Part shown: piece by piece, positions 35,690 to 44,087 of the stretch
Numbering within the stretch: the stretch's first letter is position 1
How the letters are laid out: each line of letters opens with the position of its first letter
Position numbers and translations under genes: made by a program
The notes under the pieces: model-generated
The model's database searches: none
Told to the model about the DNA's origin: nothing
The model's input: the letters and a program-made list of their open reading frames with translations, nothing else
Assembly: GCA_963818775.1 (NCBI GenBank)
Contig: CAWFUF010000026.1
Location: 186,001-250,000, forward strand
From: JAMXLO01 sp963818775
GTDB taxonomy: Bacteria > Pseudomonadota > Alphaproteobacteria > Acetobacterales > Acetobacteraceae
DNA: 64,000 nt
Direction: 5' to 3'

Positions 35690-36226
35690 TCAGGGGCGAG
35701 TGGCGGTCAGCATGACCTGGCCGCCGGCGGCGTTCTTCACTGTGCTGACCAGCAGCCGCCACTCACGCTCGCCGCGTGAAGCAATGTATTCGCGGTGCTC
35801 GAGGGCCTTTTCCTGGGAGTCGGACTGATCGCTGGTCACCCTGAAGGTAATGCTGGCCGCGGTCATATCCTGCTCAAGGTCGGTGACCGCGCCAGATCCG
35901 CTGGCCCTTTGCGCGACAACCGAGCAGGAACCGCCGTCCTCGGAGATCAGGACGAACTTGCCTGCCGTGTTGGACGCGTCGAACACGACGCCGGGCAGGC
36001 CGTAGAGGAAGCGCTTCTGCCCCTCGGCGGGCAGCGGCGTCAGGCCGGTCTTGTTGGCCCAGCCGCGCACGCCTTCCTTGTCGCCGGCGAACTGGATGCA
36101 ACTTTGCATGAACAGGCCGGCCACCTGATTCGCGGCGGCATCCGACGCATCATCCGCGCGGGTGGGCGCCGCCAGGGCCATCATCCCGGCGTAAGCCATG
36201 ATCCCCACCCCACGCGGTCGCATCAT
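35690..36226 (-). CDS. Exported protein, NMCC_0638-like family
   Basis: About 178 residues from the ATG at 36226. The N-terminus MMRPRGVGIMAYAGMMALAA ending in PTRADDA is a signal peptide, so the protein is likely periplasmic. The body has VAGLFMQSCIQFAGD and KFVLISEDGGSCSVVAQ, two conserved Cys, which I associate with the NMCC_0638 family of uncharacterised exported proteins; this match is from memory. The frame is open to 36286 but that extension precedes the signal. It abuts radA (6 bp) and may be co-transcribed with it. Confidence 0.6.
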   Translation of the reverse strand: MMRPRGVGIMAYAGMMALAAPTRADDASDAAANQVAGLFMQSCIQFAGDKEGVRGWANKTGLTPLPAEGQKRFLYGLPGVVFDASNTAGKFVLISEDGGSCSVVAQRASGSGAVTDLEQDMTAASITFRVTSDQSDSQEKALEHREYIASRGEREWRLLVSTVKNAAGGQVMLTATRP

Positions 36227-36280
36227 GGCTTCGTCCGAATTCCCATTTTCGCTGAAAAGGGAGCCACACAGGCAATGACA

Positions 36281-36292
36281 GGACACGTGTCC
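36281..36292. promoter_or_regulatory. 12-bp palindrome upstream of exported-protein gene
   Basis: GGACACGTGTCC is a perfect dyad lying 55 bp upstream of the start at 36226, in the gap before the Mla ATPase gene. It could be an operator; no regulator is known, and short GC-containing palindromes can occur by chance. Confidence 0.25.
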
Positions 36293-36336
36293 CGCTATTC
36301 TATGATTCGGGATACTAGCGACATGTCACCGATTCG

Positions 36337-37113
36337 CTAACGGCGGAGTTCCATCTGGATCGGCCCCTCGCGTCGGCCTTGCGTGAACTGATCGACCACG
36401 GGGTTGCCGCTGTCCATCAGGCTTGACGCCGGACCGCTCCAGACGATCTGCCCGCGATGGATCATCGCCGCGGCGTCGCCAATACGGCGGGCGCTGGCGA
36501 TATCATGGGTGATTGCTACCGCTGTGCTGCCGAGCTGCCTGACGCAATTCACCACCAGGTCGTCGATCACCGCGCCCATGATGGGGTCGAGGCCGGTGGT
36601 CGGCTCGTCGAAAAACATGATGTCAGGCTGAGCAGCGATGGCACGGGCAAGTGCTACGCGCTTCTGCATGCCGCCGGAGAGTTCCGCCGGGTAGAGGTCG
36701 CCTACGCTGGACGCCAGGCCGACCTGGGCGAGGAACTCGGCCGCACGCGAGGGGCCATCCGAGCGACGCAGCCGCCGCTGGGCGAGCAGGCCGAACACGA
36801 CGTTCTCCCAGACCGGCAGGCTGTCGAACAGCGCGCCGTTCTGGAACAGCATCCCGATGCGGGAGCGGGCGGCTTCCTGCTCGTGGCGGGGCAGCGGCAG
36901 GATATCGGTCCCGTCAATCTCGATGCGGCCGGAGTCGGGCTCGATCAGGCCGAGGATGCATTTGAGCAGCACCGACTTGCCGGAGCCGGACCCGCCCAGC
37001 ACGACCATCGAGGTGCTCGGCATGATGTCGAGGTCGATCCCGTCGAGGACGAGTTTCTCGCCAAAGGATTTGCGGACATCGCGCAGGCGGATCCTGGGCT
37101 GTGTGTCGGTCAT
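36337..37113 (-). CDS. mlaF: MlaF-type lipid ABC transporter ATPase
   Basis: A 258-residue ATP-binding subunit of the Mla phospholipid transport system, which maintains outer membrane lipid asymmetry. Walker A GGSGSGKS, Q-loop FQNGALFDSLPVWENV, signature LSGGMQKRVALARAIA, Walker B IMFFDEPTTGLDPIMGAVI and switch AITHD are all present. The start ATG at 37113 (MTDTQPRIRLRDV) is preferred; the frame extends to 37176 but adds unrelated sequence. It is the second MlaF in the window. Its partner permease lies at 37588-38373, separated by a small membrane protein gene. No mlaD or mlaC follows. Confidence 0.9.
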   Translation of the reverse strand: MTDTQPRIRLRDVRKSFGEKLVLDGIDLDIMPSTSMVVLGGSGSGKSVLLKCILGLIEPDSGRIEIDGTDILPLPRHEQEAARSRIGMLFQNGALFDSLPVWENVVFGLLAQRRLRRSDGPSRAAEFLAQVGLASSVGDLYPAELSGGMQKRVALARAIAAQPDIMFFDEPTTGLDPIMGAVIDDLVVNCVRQLGSTAVAITHDIASARRIGDAAAMIHRGQIVWSGPASSLMDSGNPVVDQFTQGRREGPIQMELRR

Positions 37114-37254
37114 TCGATGTGGCGTGCCGTCGTTGCTGCATGGCGGAAGGTCAGGGGACCTTCTGGCATGCAGCACGCGCGCGCGCCACCTACGAAGCGA
37201 TCAACTGCGAGGTCGCTGCTCGCGGGCTACGCCGCGAAGGGCAGCACCCGGCTA

Positions 37255-37467
37255 TCACTCCATCAGACTGCCGGCATGCCTGACATGCGTGGTGTCGGCC
37301 GCATTGCCGCCGCGGAGGTGGCTCGCAACGGCTGCGCCGCCGACCACCACGAGAATGCAGAGCGCGAAGCGCGTCATGCTCGTCGAGAGCGACCGCCGCT
37401 TCGGGCGCGGTTGGTTGCCGTACCAGTGGTTCTCGTACCAATTCTCGTCCATCGGGAAGGGGAGCAT
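37255..37467 (-). CDS. Small single-pass membrane protein between mlaE and mlaF
   Basis: A 70-residue protein that I do not recognise. The first 30 residues are hydrophilic and aromatic-rich (MDENWYENHWYGNQPRPKRR), followed by one predicted membrane segment (about residues 35-51, ALCILVVVGGAAVASHL) and a short polar tail. The basic patch before the helix suggests an N-in orientation. ATG at 37467 has AGGAG 8 nt upstream; a GTG three codons earlier is also possible. It is on the same strand as mlaE (gap 120 bp) and mlaF (gap 141 bp), so it may be an accessory to the Mla permease, but that is inference from position only. Confidence 0.6.
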   Translation of the reverse strand: MLPFPMDENWYENHWYGNQPRPKRRSLSTSMTRFALCILVVVGGAAVASHLRGGNAADTTHVRHAGSLME

Positions 37468-37587
37468 TGTCGTCACTCCTGACCATGTTGCCTCGGCGAC
37501 AGTGGTTCGCGCCGTGACCCCATTGATCTGATGGACCGGTTCCCCCGGCTATGAATCGCTTCACAGGTTGATCGGGTGAGTGATCGC

Positions 37588-38373
37588 TTATCGCGCGAAG
37601 AACATCTCGGTCAGCACATAGTCGAACGCCAGTATCAGGATCGACGCACTGACCACCGCCGCCGTTGTCGCCGCGCCCACGCCTTCCGCGCCGCCGCGGC
37701 TATTGTAGCCCTGGTAGCATCCCATCAGGGCGATCAGGAACCCGAACACCGCAGCCTTCACCAGGCCCGACGTCACGTCCATCGTCTGCATGAAATCCAA
37801 CGTGTTGCGCAGGTAGGTGTCCACGTTGAACCCGAGCTTTAGCGTGGACACGATGAAACCGCCGAGTACGCCGAGTATGTCGGCCACCACCACCAACAAC
37901 GGCAGCGCCACGATGCCGGCCAGCAGGCGTGGCGCCACCAGGTATTTCATCGGGTTGGTCGACAGGGTCGAGAGTGCGTCGATCTGATCGGTGACGCGCA
38001 TCGTGCCGATCTCGGCTGCCATCGCGGCACCGATGCGTCCCGATACCATCAGTCCGGCCAGCACCGGACCCAGCTCGCGTGTGATCGACAGCACCACCAC
38101 ATTGGCCACCGCGCTTTCGGCAGAGAAGCGAGCGAAGCCGGTATAGGACTGCAAAGCCAGCACCATGCCGGTGAAGACTGCGGTGAGCGCGACGACGGGC
38201 AGGCTGAAATAGCCGATCTCCAGCAAAGCCCGTGCGAACAGCCGTCCGTAGAGTGGCGGTCGCACCAGATGCGACAGGCCGATCGCGGCGAACAGCGTCA
38301 GCGAGCCAGTGACGCGGCACGCTGCGATCACGCTGCGCCCTACGGCAGCGAGGCTGTCAAGGATCAGGTTCAC
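37588..38373 (-). CDS. mlaE: MlaE-type lipid ABC transporter permease
   Basis: A 261-residue inner-membrane permease of the Mla system. SITRELGPVLAGLMVSGRIGAAMAAEIGTMRVTDQIDAL carries the EIGTM motif, followed by STNPMKYLVAPRLLAGIVALPLL and the final helix ILILAFDYVLTEMFF. Unlike the MlaE at 15362-16465 it has no STAS domain, starting directly with an amphipathic helix (MNLILDSLAAVGRSV). Its start overlaps the alr stop by 4 nt. The cognate ATPase is at 36337-37113. Confidence 0.92.
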   Translation of the reverse strand: MNLILDSLAAVGRSVIAACRVTGSLTLFAAIGLSHLVRPPLYGRLFARALLEIGYFSLPVVALTAVFTGMVLALQSYTGFARFSAESAVANVVVLSITRELGPVLAGLMVSGRIGAAMAAEIGTMRVTDQIDALSTLSTNPMKYLVAPRLLAGIVALPLLVVVADILGVLGGFIVSTLKLGFNVDTYLRNTLDFMQTMDVTSGLVKAAVFGFLIALMGCYQGYNSRGGAEGVGAATTAAVVSASILILAFDYVLTEMFFAR

Positions 38374-39464
38374 GCGGACTTGTAGATCCGGTGGAACCGG
38401 CGGCCGAGCGTGGTCAGCACCTCGTAGGCATTGGTTGCCGCTGCAACGGCGAGATCATCCGGCGTCTGTTCCGGGCCGATGATCTCCAGCCACGCGCCGG
38501 GAACCACGCCCGGAGCCTGTGTTACGTCGAACGTCGTCAGGTCCATGGAGACACGCCCTACCAGCGGGACCGGCGTGCCGTCAAAGAACGCCCGGCCACG
38601 ATTCGAGAGCGAGCGATGCAGACCGTCGGCATAGCCGATCGCGGCAGTCGCAATGCGGCTCGGGCCTGACGCGTGCCACGTGGCGTTGTAGCCGACACTG
38701 GTGCCTGGTGGCACGTCGCGCACGGTCAGCACGCGGGCGCGCAGGCGTACTGTGGGGCCCATCGGGTTCGCCGCGTTCGGTGTCGGGTTGATGCCGTAGA
38801 GCGCGGCCCCTGGTCGCGCCAGGTCGGAATGCCAGCCGGGGCCGAGAAAGATGCCGGACGAATTGGCGAAGCTGCGCGGTGCGGGCGGGAGCTTGGCGCA
38901 GGCGTCGGCGAAGCGCTGGCGCTGCCGATCATTCAGCGGATCGGTCCCAACCTCCGACGCAACCAGGTGTGTCATCACGTAGCGTAGCCCGATGCCGGCG
39001 AGCCGCGCGTGGCCCTGCTGGAGCACCGCCAGTTCACGCGGATCGAGTCCAAGCCGCGACATGCCGGTATCGATGTGCAGAATTGCAGGCAGAATGCGCC
39101 CTGTGCGGCGTGCCATCGTTGCCCAGTCGCCGATTTCGCCGAGCGAGCCGAGTACCGGGACGATGTCGTGCGCGAGATAGTCGGCTTCGGTGCCCGTGAT
39201 CAGCCCGCCCAGCACAGCGAGCAGCGCGTCGGGTATCAGCGCGCGGATCTCCACGGCCTCGTCCAGCAAGGCGACGAAGAAGTGCCGGCAGCCGGCGGTG
39301 TGCAGCGCCTGCACAATGGGGCGCGCGCCGAGACCGTAGCCATCTGCCTTGACCACGCCGGCGACCGGGCCGGATAGATGCTTTGCCCGGAGCAATTGCC
39401 AATTGGCGACGACGGCGGCGAGGTCGACTTCTAAGATCGCGCCGGCGCGGTCAGCTTTCGACAT
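38370..39464 (-). CDS. alr: Alanine racemase
   Basis: A 364-residue PLP enzyme that makes D-alanine for peptidoglycan. The PLP lysine is Lys39 in VAGVVKADGYGLGA, and the second catalytic base is Tyr259 in GTSVGYNATW. LHIDTGMSRLG and PGAALYGINP are further family blocks. The start ATG at 39464 gives MSKADRAGAILEVDLAAVVA; its first 14 nt overlap the dnaB 3' end, and its own end overlaps mlaE by 4 nt, so dnaB-alr-mlaE appear co-transcribed. dnaB-alr is a common alphaproteobacterial pair. Confidence 0.95.
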   Translation of the reverse strand: MSKADRAGAILEVDLAAVVANWQLLRAKHLSGPVAGVVKADGYGLGARPIVQALHTAGCRHFFVALLDEAVEIRALIPDALLAVLGGLITGTEADYLAHDIVPVLGSLGEIGDWATMARRTGRILPAILHIDTGMSRLGLDPRELAVLQQGHARLAGIGLRYVMTHLVASEVGTDPLNDRQRQRFADACAKLPPAPRSFANSSGIFLGPGWHSDLARPGAALYGINPTPNAANPMGPTVRLRARVLTVRDVPPGTSVGYNATWHASGPSRIATAAIGYADGLHRSLSNRGRAFFDGTPVPLVGRVSMDLTTFDVTQAPGVVPGAWLEIIGPEQTPDDLAVAAATNAYEVLTTLGRRFHRIYKSA

Positions 39465-40974
39465 GAGCAGAGTGCACGCGGTCGAGATCGGCGAAGCGGG
39501 TAAACTCCGCCTCGAAGAACAACTGGATCGTGCCCGTAGGTCCGTGACGCTGCTTGGCGATGATCAGGTCTGCCTGGTTGTGCACGCGGTCCATCTGCCG
39601 ATGCCACTCGTCCAAGGCGGACTGGAATTTGTCCTCGTTGTCGAACGCGGCGAGCTTCGGCATGCGCTGTTCGAGGTAATACTCATCGCGGTAGATGAAC
39701 ATGACCACGTCGGCATCCTGCTCGATCGTGCCCGACTCGCGCAGGTCGGCAAGCTGCGGGCGCTTGTCCTCGCGGTTCTCGACAGCACGCGAGAGCTGCG
39801 ACAAGGCCAGCACCGGGACCGCCAGCTCCTTGGCGATCGCCTTCAGCCCCTGGGAGAGCTGAGCCATTTCCTGCACGCGGTTGTCAGGCTTCGTGCCGGC
39901 GGCCGGGCGCATGAGCTGGATGTGGTCTACCACGACCAGTGCCAGTCCCTTGGTGCGCTTCAATCGCCGCGCACGTGTGCGCAAGGCCGATAGCGTGATC
40001 GCCGGCGTGTCGTCGATGTCGATCGGCAGTGACGTGACGTCCCGCGAGACTTGCACGAATTTGTCGAAGTCGCGCTGCGAGATGTCACCGCGCCGGATGC
40101 GATCGGACGAAACCTGCAACTCCTCGCTGAGTAGGCGCGTGGCGAGCTGCTCGGCGCTCATTTCCAGCGAGAACACCGCCACGGTCGCCTTCGGCAGCGC
40201 GTTCGCATCATTGGTGCGGGCCTCGGCCCGCAGCGCCTTGGCCGCGCTGACGGCGACCTTGGTGGCAAGCGATGTCTTGCCCATGCCCGGACGACCCGCG
40301 AGGATCACCAGATCCGACGGGTGCAGTCCGCCCATCTTGGCATCAAGATCGTGCAGGCCGGTGGTGAGGCCTGACACGTGACCCGCACGCTTGAATGCAC
40401 GTTCCGCGCCGTGGATCGCCTCGATCAGCGCGCGTTCCAGGGTTACGAAGCCACCGGCCACGGCGCCATCGGTGGCGAGCTGGAACAGCGAATGCTCGGC
40501 CGCCTCGATCTGCTGCGCGCCGTCGAGTTCGGCATCGGCGCCGAATGCGTTGTTCACCACGGTCTCGCCGATGTCTATGAGCTGACGGCGCAGCCAGGCA
40601 TCGTGGATGGTGCGGCCGTATTCGCTGGCGTTGATGATGCCGACCATGGCGGTGAGAAGCTGGGCCAGGTAGGCGGTGCCGCCGACCTCCTCCAGGATGC
40701 CGGAGTGTTCGAATTCCGCCTTTAGCGTGACGGCGTCCGCGAGCTGGCCGGCTTCGATGCGACGGACGATCGCCTGGTAGATGCGGCCGTGTATCGGATC
40801 GGCGAAGTGCTCCGGGGCGAGGAATTCGGAGATGCGCTCATAGGCACGATTGTTGGCGAGCAGCGCACCGAGCAGCGCCTGCTCCGCCTGCACATTGGAT
40901 GGCGGGAGCCGTTGGGAGATGCCCAGGAGGGGCGAATCGATAGTGTTCAAGGTCAGCGCAGCATAGCGCGTCAA
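39451..40974 (-). CDS. dnaB: Replicative DNA helicase
   Basis: A 507-residue hexameric helicase of the replisome. The N-terminal domain has PPSNVQAEQALLGALLANN (25-43). The RecA-like core has Walker A GRPGMGKT (227-234), VAVFSLEMSAEQLATRLLSE, VVVDHIQLMRP (Walker B) and LADLRESGTIEQDADVVMFI. A short N-terminal extension before the usual start may or may not be translated. The 3' end overlaps alr by 14 nt. The ribosomal genes rpsF-rpsR-rplI that often precede dnaB are not in this window; a hairpin and cfa precede it instead. Confidence 0.96.
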   Translation of the reverse strand: MTRYAALTLNTIDSPLLGISQRLPPSNVQAEQALLGALLANNRAYERISEFLAPEHFADPIHGRIYQAIVRRIEAGQLADAVTLKAEFEHSGILEEVGGTAYLAQLLTAMVGIINASEYGRTIHDAWLRRQLIDIGETVVNNAFGADAELDGAQQIEAAEHSLFQLATDGAVAGGFVTLERALIEAIHGAERAFKRAGHVSGLTTGLHDLDAKMGGLHPSDLVILAGRPGMGKTSLATKVAVSAAKALRAEARTNDANALPKATVAVFSLEMSAEQLATRLLSEELQVSSDRIRRGDISQRDFDKFVQVSRDVTSLPIDIDDTPAITLSALRTRARRLKRTKGLALVVVDHIQLMRPAAGTKPDNRVQEMAQLSQGLKAIAKELAVPVLALSQLSRAVENREDKRPQLADLRESGTIEQDADVVMFIYRDEYYLEQRMPKLAAFDNEDKFQSALDEWHRQMDRVHNQADLIIAKQRHGPTGTIQLFFEAEFTRFADLDRVHSAHVES

Positions 40975-41052
40975 GGATGGAGTCGCAGCGGTCGCATTAC
41001 GGGGATAACGGGGATATCGGGGATAGTTGGGGCCAGTGAAGCGGCGCCGGCC

Positions 41053-41088
41053 CTCCCCCGGCCTCCTCCCGCGCTAGGGGAGGGGGAG
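41053..41088. terminator. GC-rich hairpin between cfa and dnaB
   Basis: CTCCCCC (41053-41059) pairs with GGGGGAG (41082-41088), enclosing CCTCCTCCC and TAGGGGAGG that can also pair. It follows the cfa stop by 12 bp on the minus strand and precedes dnaB, so it may end the cfa transcript. Third member of the C/G hairpin family noted at 8126 and 22722. Confidence 0.45.
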
Positions 41089-41100
41089 AAGTGGGTTGGT

Positions 41101-42357
41101 TCAGTCGCCTTGGCTCATCACGCTGGATTTCTGACGGCCGGAGGCCAACTCGAAGGCCGTGATGTAGTCGCGCGTCAGCGGCACGGCGGTCTGGCGATGG
41201 GCGAGTTGGATCTGGAAGACCATGTGTCCCTCGCGGCGGAAGGCGATCTCGGAGCCGCATAGGTAGAACTCGAACATGCGGCAGAATCGTTCGTCGTATA
41301 GCGACGCTATGGTGTCGCGATTGGCGATGAGTCGGCGGCGCCAGTGGCGCAGGGTTTCGGCATAGTGCAGGCGGAGCACCTCGATGTCGGTGGCGATCAG
41401 GCCGCTTTGCTCGACTCGCGGGATCACCTCGGAAAGTGCCGGGCAATAGCCGCCTGGGAAGATGTATTTGGCGATCCAGGGATTGGTGAAGCCGGGTCCG
41501 TCGCTGCGGCCAATCGCGTGCAGCAGTGACACGCCGTCCGGGTTCAGGCAGCGCGCGACGGCGTCGAAGAACTCGCGGTAATGGCCGACACCGACATGCT
41601 CGAACATGCCGACTGACACGACGCGATCGAACGTGCGGTCCAGCGCGCGATAGTCGAGCAGTTCGAACGACACGCGATCACCGAGCCCCTCCGCCGCGGC
41701 GCGTCCGCGCGCCTCGGTCAACTGCTCGGTGGACAATGTGATGCCCAGAACGCGCGCGCCGTATTCGCGTGCCAGAGTCAGTGCGAGCCCGCCCCAGCCG
41801 CAGCCGATATCCAGCACCGTCAGATCCGGCCGGTCGAGGCACAATTTCGCGGCGATATGCCGCTTCTTGGCGATCTGAGCCTGCTCCAGGGTCTCGTCGC
41901 CCCGCGGGAAGTAGGCGCAGGAATACTGCCGGTCGCGATCGAGGAACAGGCTGTACAACCGCCCGTTCAGGTTGTAGTGATGCGCCACGTTGCGCTGCGC
42001 GCGGTGCACCGGGTTGTACTGGTCGATGCGCCGCTTCAGTTGGCCGAGCGCCGCGCGGAACCGGCCGATGGGGTGGCCCGCGGCGTTCGCCGTCAGGTTC
42101 ATCACCAGCACGTCAAGCGTCTGGTAGATGCCGCCCTCGCCGGGGATCAGCCCGCCGTCCATGTAGGCTTCGCCGACAGCTACCGCGGGATTGAGGACCA
42201 GTCGGCGCGCTGTCGCGGCATCGCGCAGTGTGATCGCGGCATCCGGACCGGAGCCGGGCGGCCCGGCATAGGTCGTCACTCGTCCGTCGGGCCAGTGCAC
42301 CGTCAGACGGCCGAGCACGATGAAGCGTCTCAGTATAGAATCAAGGGCAGCCTGCAT
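41101..42357 (-). CDS. cfa: Cyclopropane-fatty-acyl-phospholipid synthase family
   Basis: A 418-residue SAM-dependent enzyme that methylenates unsaturated acyl chains of membrane phospholipids. The SAM-binding motif VLDIGCGWGG is at 181-190. YNLNGRLYSLFLDRDRQYSCAYF (128-150) and VSVGMFEHVGVGHY are characteristic. An N-terminal lipid-binding domain occupies about residues 1-115. The family also includes hydroxylating or methylating relatives, so cyclopropane formation is likely but not proven. Its neighbours fabF and acpP are on the same strand and also concern fatty acids. Confidence 0.9.
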   Translation of the reverse strand: MQAALDSILRRFIVLGRLTVHWPDGRVTTYAGPPGSGPDAAITLRDAATARRLVLNPAVAVGEAYMDGGLIPGEGGIYQTLDVLVMNLTANAAGHPIGRFRAALGQLKRRIDQYNPVHRAQRNVAHHYNLNGRLYSLFLDRDRQYSCAYFPRGDETLEQAQIAKKRHIAAKLCLDRPDLTVLDIGCGWGGLALTLAREYGARVLGITLSTEQLTEARGRAAAEGLGDRVSFELLDYRALDRTFDRVVSVGMFEHVGVGHYREFFDAVARCLNPDGVSLLHAIGRSDGPGFTNPWIAKYIFPGGYCPALSEVIPRVEQSGLIATDIEVLRLHYAETLRHWRRRLIANRDTIASLYDERFCRMFEFYLCGSEIAFRREGHMVFQIQLAHRQTAVPLTRDYITAFELASGRQKSSVMSQGD

Positions 42358-42404
42358 CCCGACCCCGCTCGTGGCAGCAGAGATTGGGATTACATTGCCG
42401 TAAC

Positions 42405-42433
42405 CCCGTCGGTTTAGTCAAAACGCCGACGGG
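42405..42433 (-). terminator. Hairpin after fabF
   Basis: CCCGTCGG (42405-42412) and CCGACGGG (42426-42433) form a perfect 8-bp stem with a 13-nt loop. It begins 6 bp beyond the fabF stop on the minus strand and lies before the cfa start. No clear T-run follows, so it is a candidate terminator or RNA-stabilising hairpin. Confidence 0.5.
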
Positions 42434-42439
42434 TCACCT

Positions 42440-43702
42440 TCAGTTCACTGCCCGGAAGATCACCGATGCATTCGTGCCACCGAAGCCGAAGCTGTTCGAC
42501 AGTGCGCAGTCGATTTTGCGCTCTTGCGCGGTGTTGGCGACCCGGTCGATCACGCTCTCCCGGCTCGGCTCCTCCAGGTTCAGCGTCGGTGGCGCCACGC
42601 CGTCGCGGATCGCGAGGATGGAGAATATCGCCTCGACTGCGCCGGCCGCGCCGAGCAGGTGGCCAATCGCCGACTTGGTGGATGACATTGCCAGGCCTTC
42701 GGCCGAACTGCCGAACACCAGCTCCACCGCCTCGAGCTCCAGGTCATCGCCGAGCGGCGTGGAGGTGCCGTGCGCGTTCACGTACTGGATCTGCTCCGGC
42801 GTAATCCGTCCATTGCGCAGCGCCGCACGCATCGAGCGTGCAGCGCCGGCATGACCCTCGGACGGCGCGGTGATGTGGTAGGCATCGCCCGACATGCCAT
42901 AGCCGGCGATCTCGGCGTAGATATTCGCGCCGCGTCGCTTCGCGTGTTCGTATTCCTCCAGCACCAGCACACCGGCGCCCTCGCCCATCACGAAGCCGTC
43001 GCGGTCCTTGTCCCATGGCCGCGATGCTCTGGCCGGCTGATCGTTGAACCCGGTGGACAGCGCGCGGGACGCACAGAAGCCGGCGATGCCCAGCTCGCAC
43101 ACCGCAGCCTCGGCGCCGCCCGCGACCATGACGTCGGCGTCGCCCCACATGATCAGCCGTGCGGCGTCGCCGATCGCATGCACGCCGGTCGCGCAAGCGG
43201 TCACCGCGGAGTGGTTCGGCCCCTTGAAGCCGTATTTGATCGAGACATGACCTGACGCGAGGTTGATCAGCGCTGACGGGATGAAGAACGGCGACAGCCG
43301 GCGCGCGCGCCCTTCATGCACCAGGATCGACGCCTCGAATATGGTCTGGAGGCCACCAATGCCGGAGCCGATCATCACGCCGGTGGCGCAGCGATCGTCT
43401 TCGTTCTCGGGCATCCAGCCCGAATGCTCGACCGCCTCGGTCGCCGCGACGAGACCGAGATGGATGAAGCGGTCCATCTTCTTCACGTCCTTCACCGGGA
43501 TCCACTCGGCGATGTCGAGGCCGTACTCGGCCTTCACGCCCGTTGGCACCTGGCCCGCCACCTTGCAGGGCAATTCCTTGGTATCGAACGCCTGGATCGC
43601 GCCGATTCCCGATTCGCTGTTGGTCAGACGCTGCCAGACGTGCTCGACCCCAAGCCCCAGCGGACAGGCAATTCCCATGCCCGTCACCACCACACGGCGC
43701 AT
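42440..43702 (-). CDS. fabF: 3-oxoacyl-[acyl-carrier-protein] synthase II
   Basis: A 420-residue condensing enzyme that extends acyl-ACP with malonyl-ACP. The Cys-His-His active site is readable: Cys170 in AVTACATGVHAIGDA, His311 in NAHGTSTPLGD and His348 in KSAIGHLLGAAGAVE. MRRVVVTGMGIACPLGLGVE is the standard start; ATG at 43702 has GGGAGGG 8 nt upstream and is preferred over the GTG directly before it. It lies 26 bp downstream of acpP, the usual acpP-fabF order. Confidence 0.96.
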   Translation of the reverse strand: MRRVVVTGMGIACPLGLGVEHVWQRLTNSESGIGAIQAFDTKELPCKVAGQVPTGVKAEYGLDIAEWIPVKDVKKMDRFIHLGLVAATEAVEHSGWMPENEDDRCATGVMIGSGIGGLQTIFEASILVHEGRARRLSPFFIPSALINLASGHVSIKYGFKGPNHSAVTACATGVHAIGDAARLIMWGDADVMVAGGAEAAVCELGIAGFCASRALSTGFNDQPARASRPWDKDRDGFVMGEGAGVLVLEEYEHAKRRGANIYAEIAGYGMSGDAYHITAPSEGHAGAARSMRAALRNGRITPEQIQYVNAHGTSTPLGDDLELEAVELVFGSSAEGLAMSSTKSAIGHLLGAAGAVEAIFSILAIRDGVAPPTLNLEEPSRESVIDRVANTAQERKIDCALSNSFGFGGTNASVIFRAVN

Positions 43703-43728
43703 CACTTGGACCCTCCCCGATGGGCCGA

Positions 43729-43968
43729 TCAGGCGGCCTTCTGCTTCTCGATGTATTCGATCGCATCCTTCACGGTGCTGATCTTTTCTGCTGCGTCCTC
43801 GGGGATTTCCACGCCGAACGCCTCCTCGAAGGCCATCACCAGTTCGACGGTGTCGAGGCTGTCGGCGCCGAGATCATCGATAAACGAGGCTTCCGGGGTG
43901 ACCTTGGCTTCCTCGACCCCCAGGTGCTCAACGACAATCTTTTTGACCTTGTCCGCGATCTCGCTCAT
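43729..43968 (-). CDS. acpP: Acyl carrier protein
   Basis: A 79-residue acidic four-helix protein that carries growing fatty acyl chains on 4'-phosphopantetheine. The attachment site is Ser37 in GADSLDTVELVMAFEE. Length and charge are standard. It sits between fabG and fabF on the minus strand, 119 bp after the fabG stop. Confidence 0.98.
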   Translation of the reverse strand: MSEIADKVKKIVVEHLGVEEAKVTPEASFIDDLGADSLDTVELVMAFEEAFGVEIPEDAAEKISTVKDAIEYIEKQKAA

Positions 43969-44087
43969 CGGCTGTGCAACTCCTTCAGAAGGACGCGCCC
44001 GGGGGCTCGTGTCGCGGTACCCGCGCCGGACGAAGCTTTCGGGCGCTTAGCATGGTTTCCGAGGGCGCGCCAACAAGCCCGGCGGCC

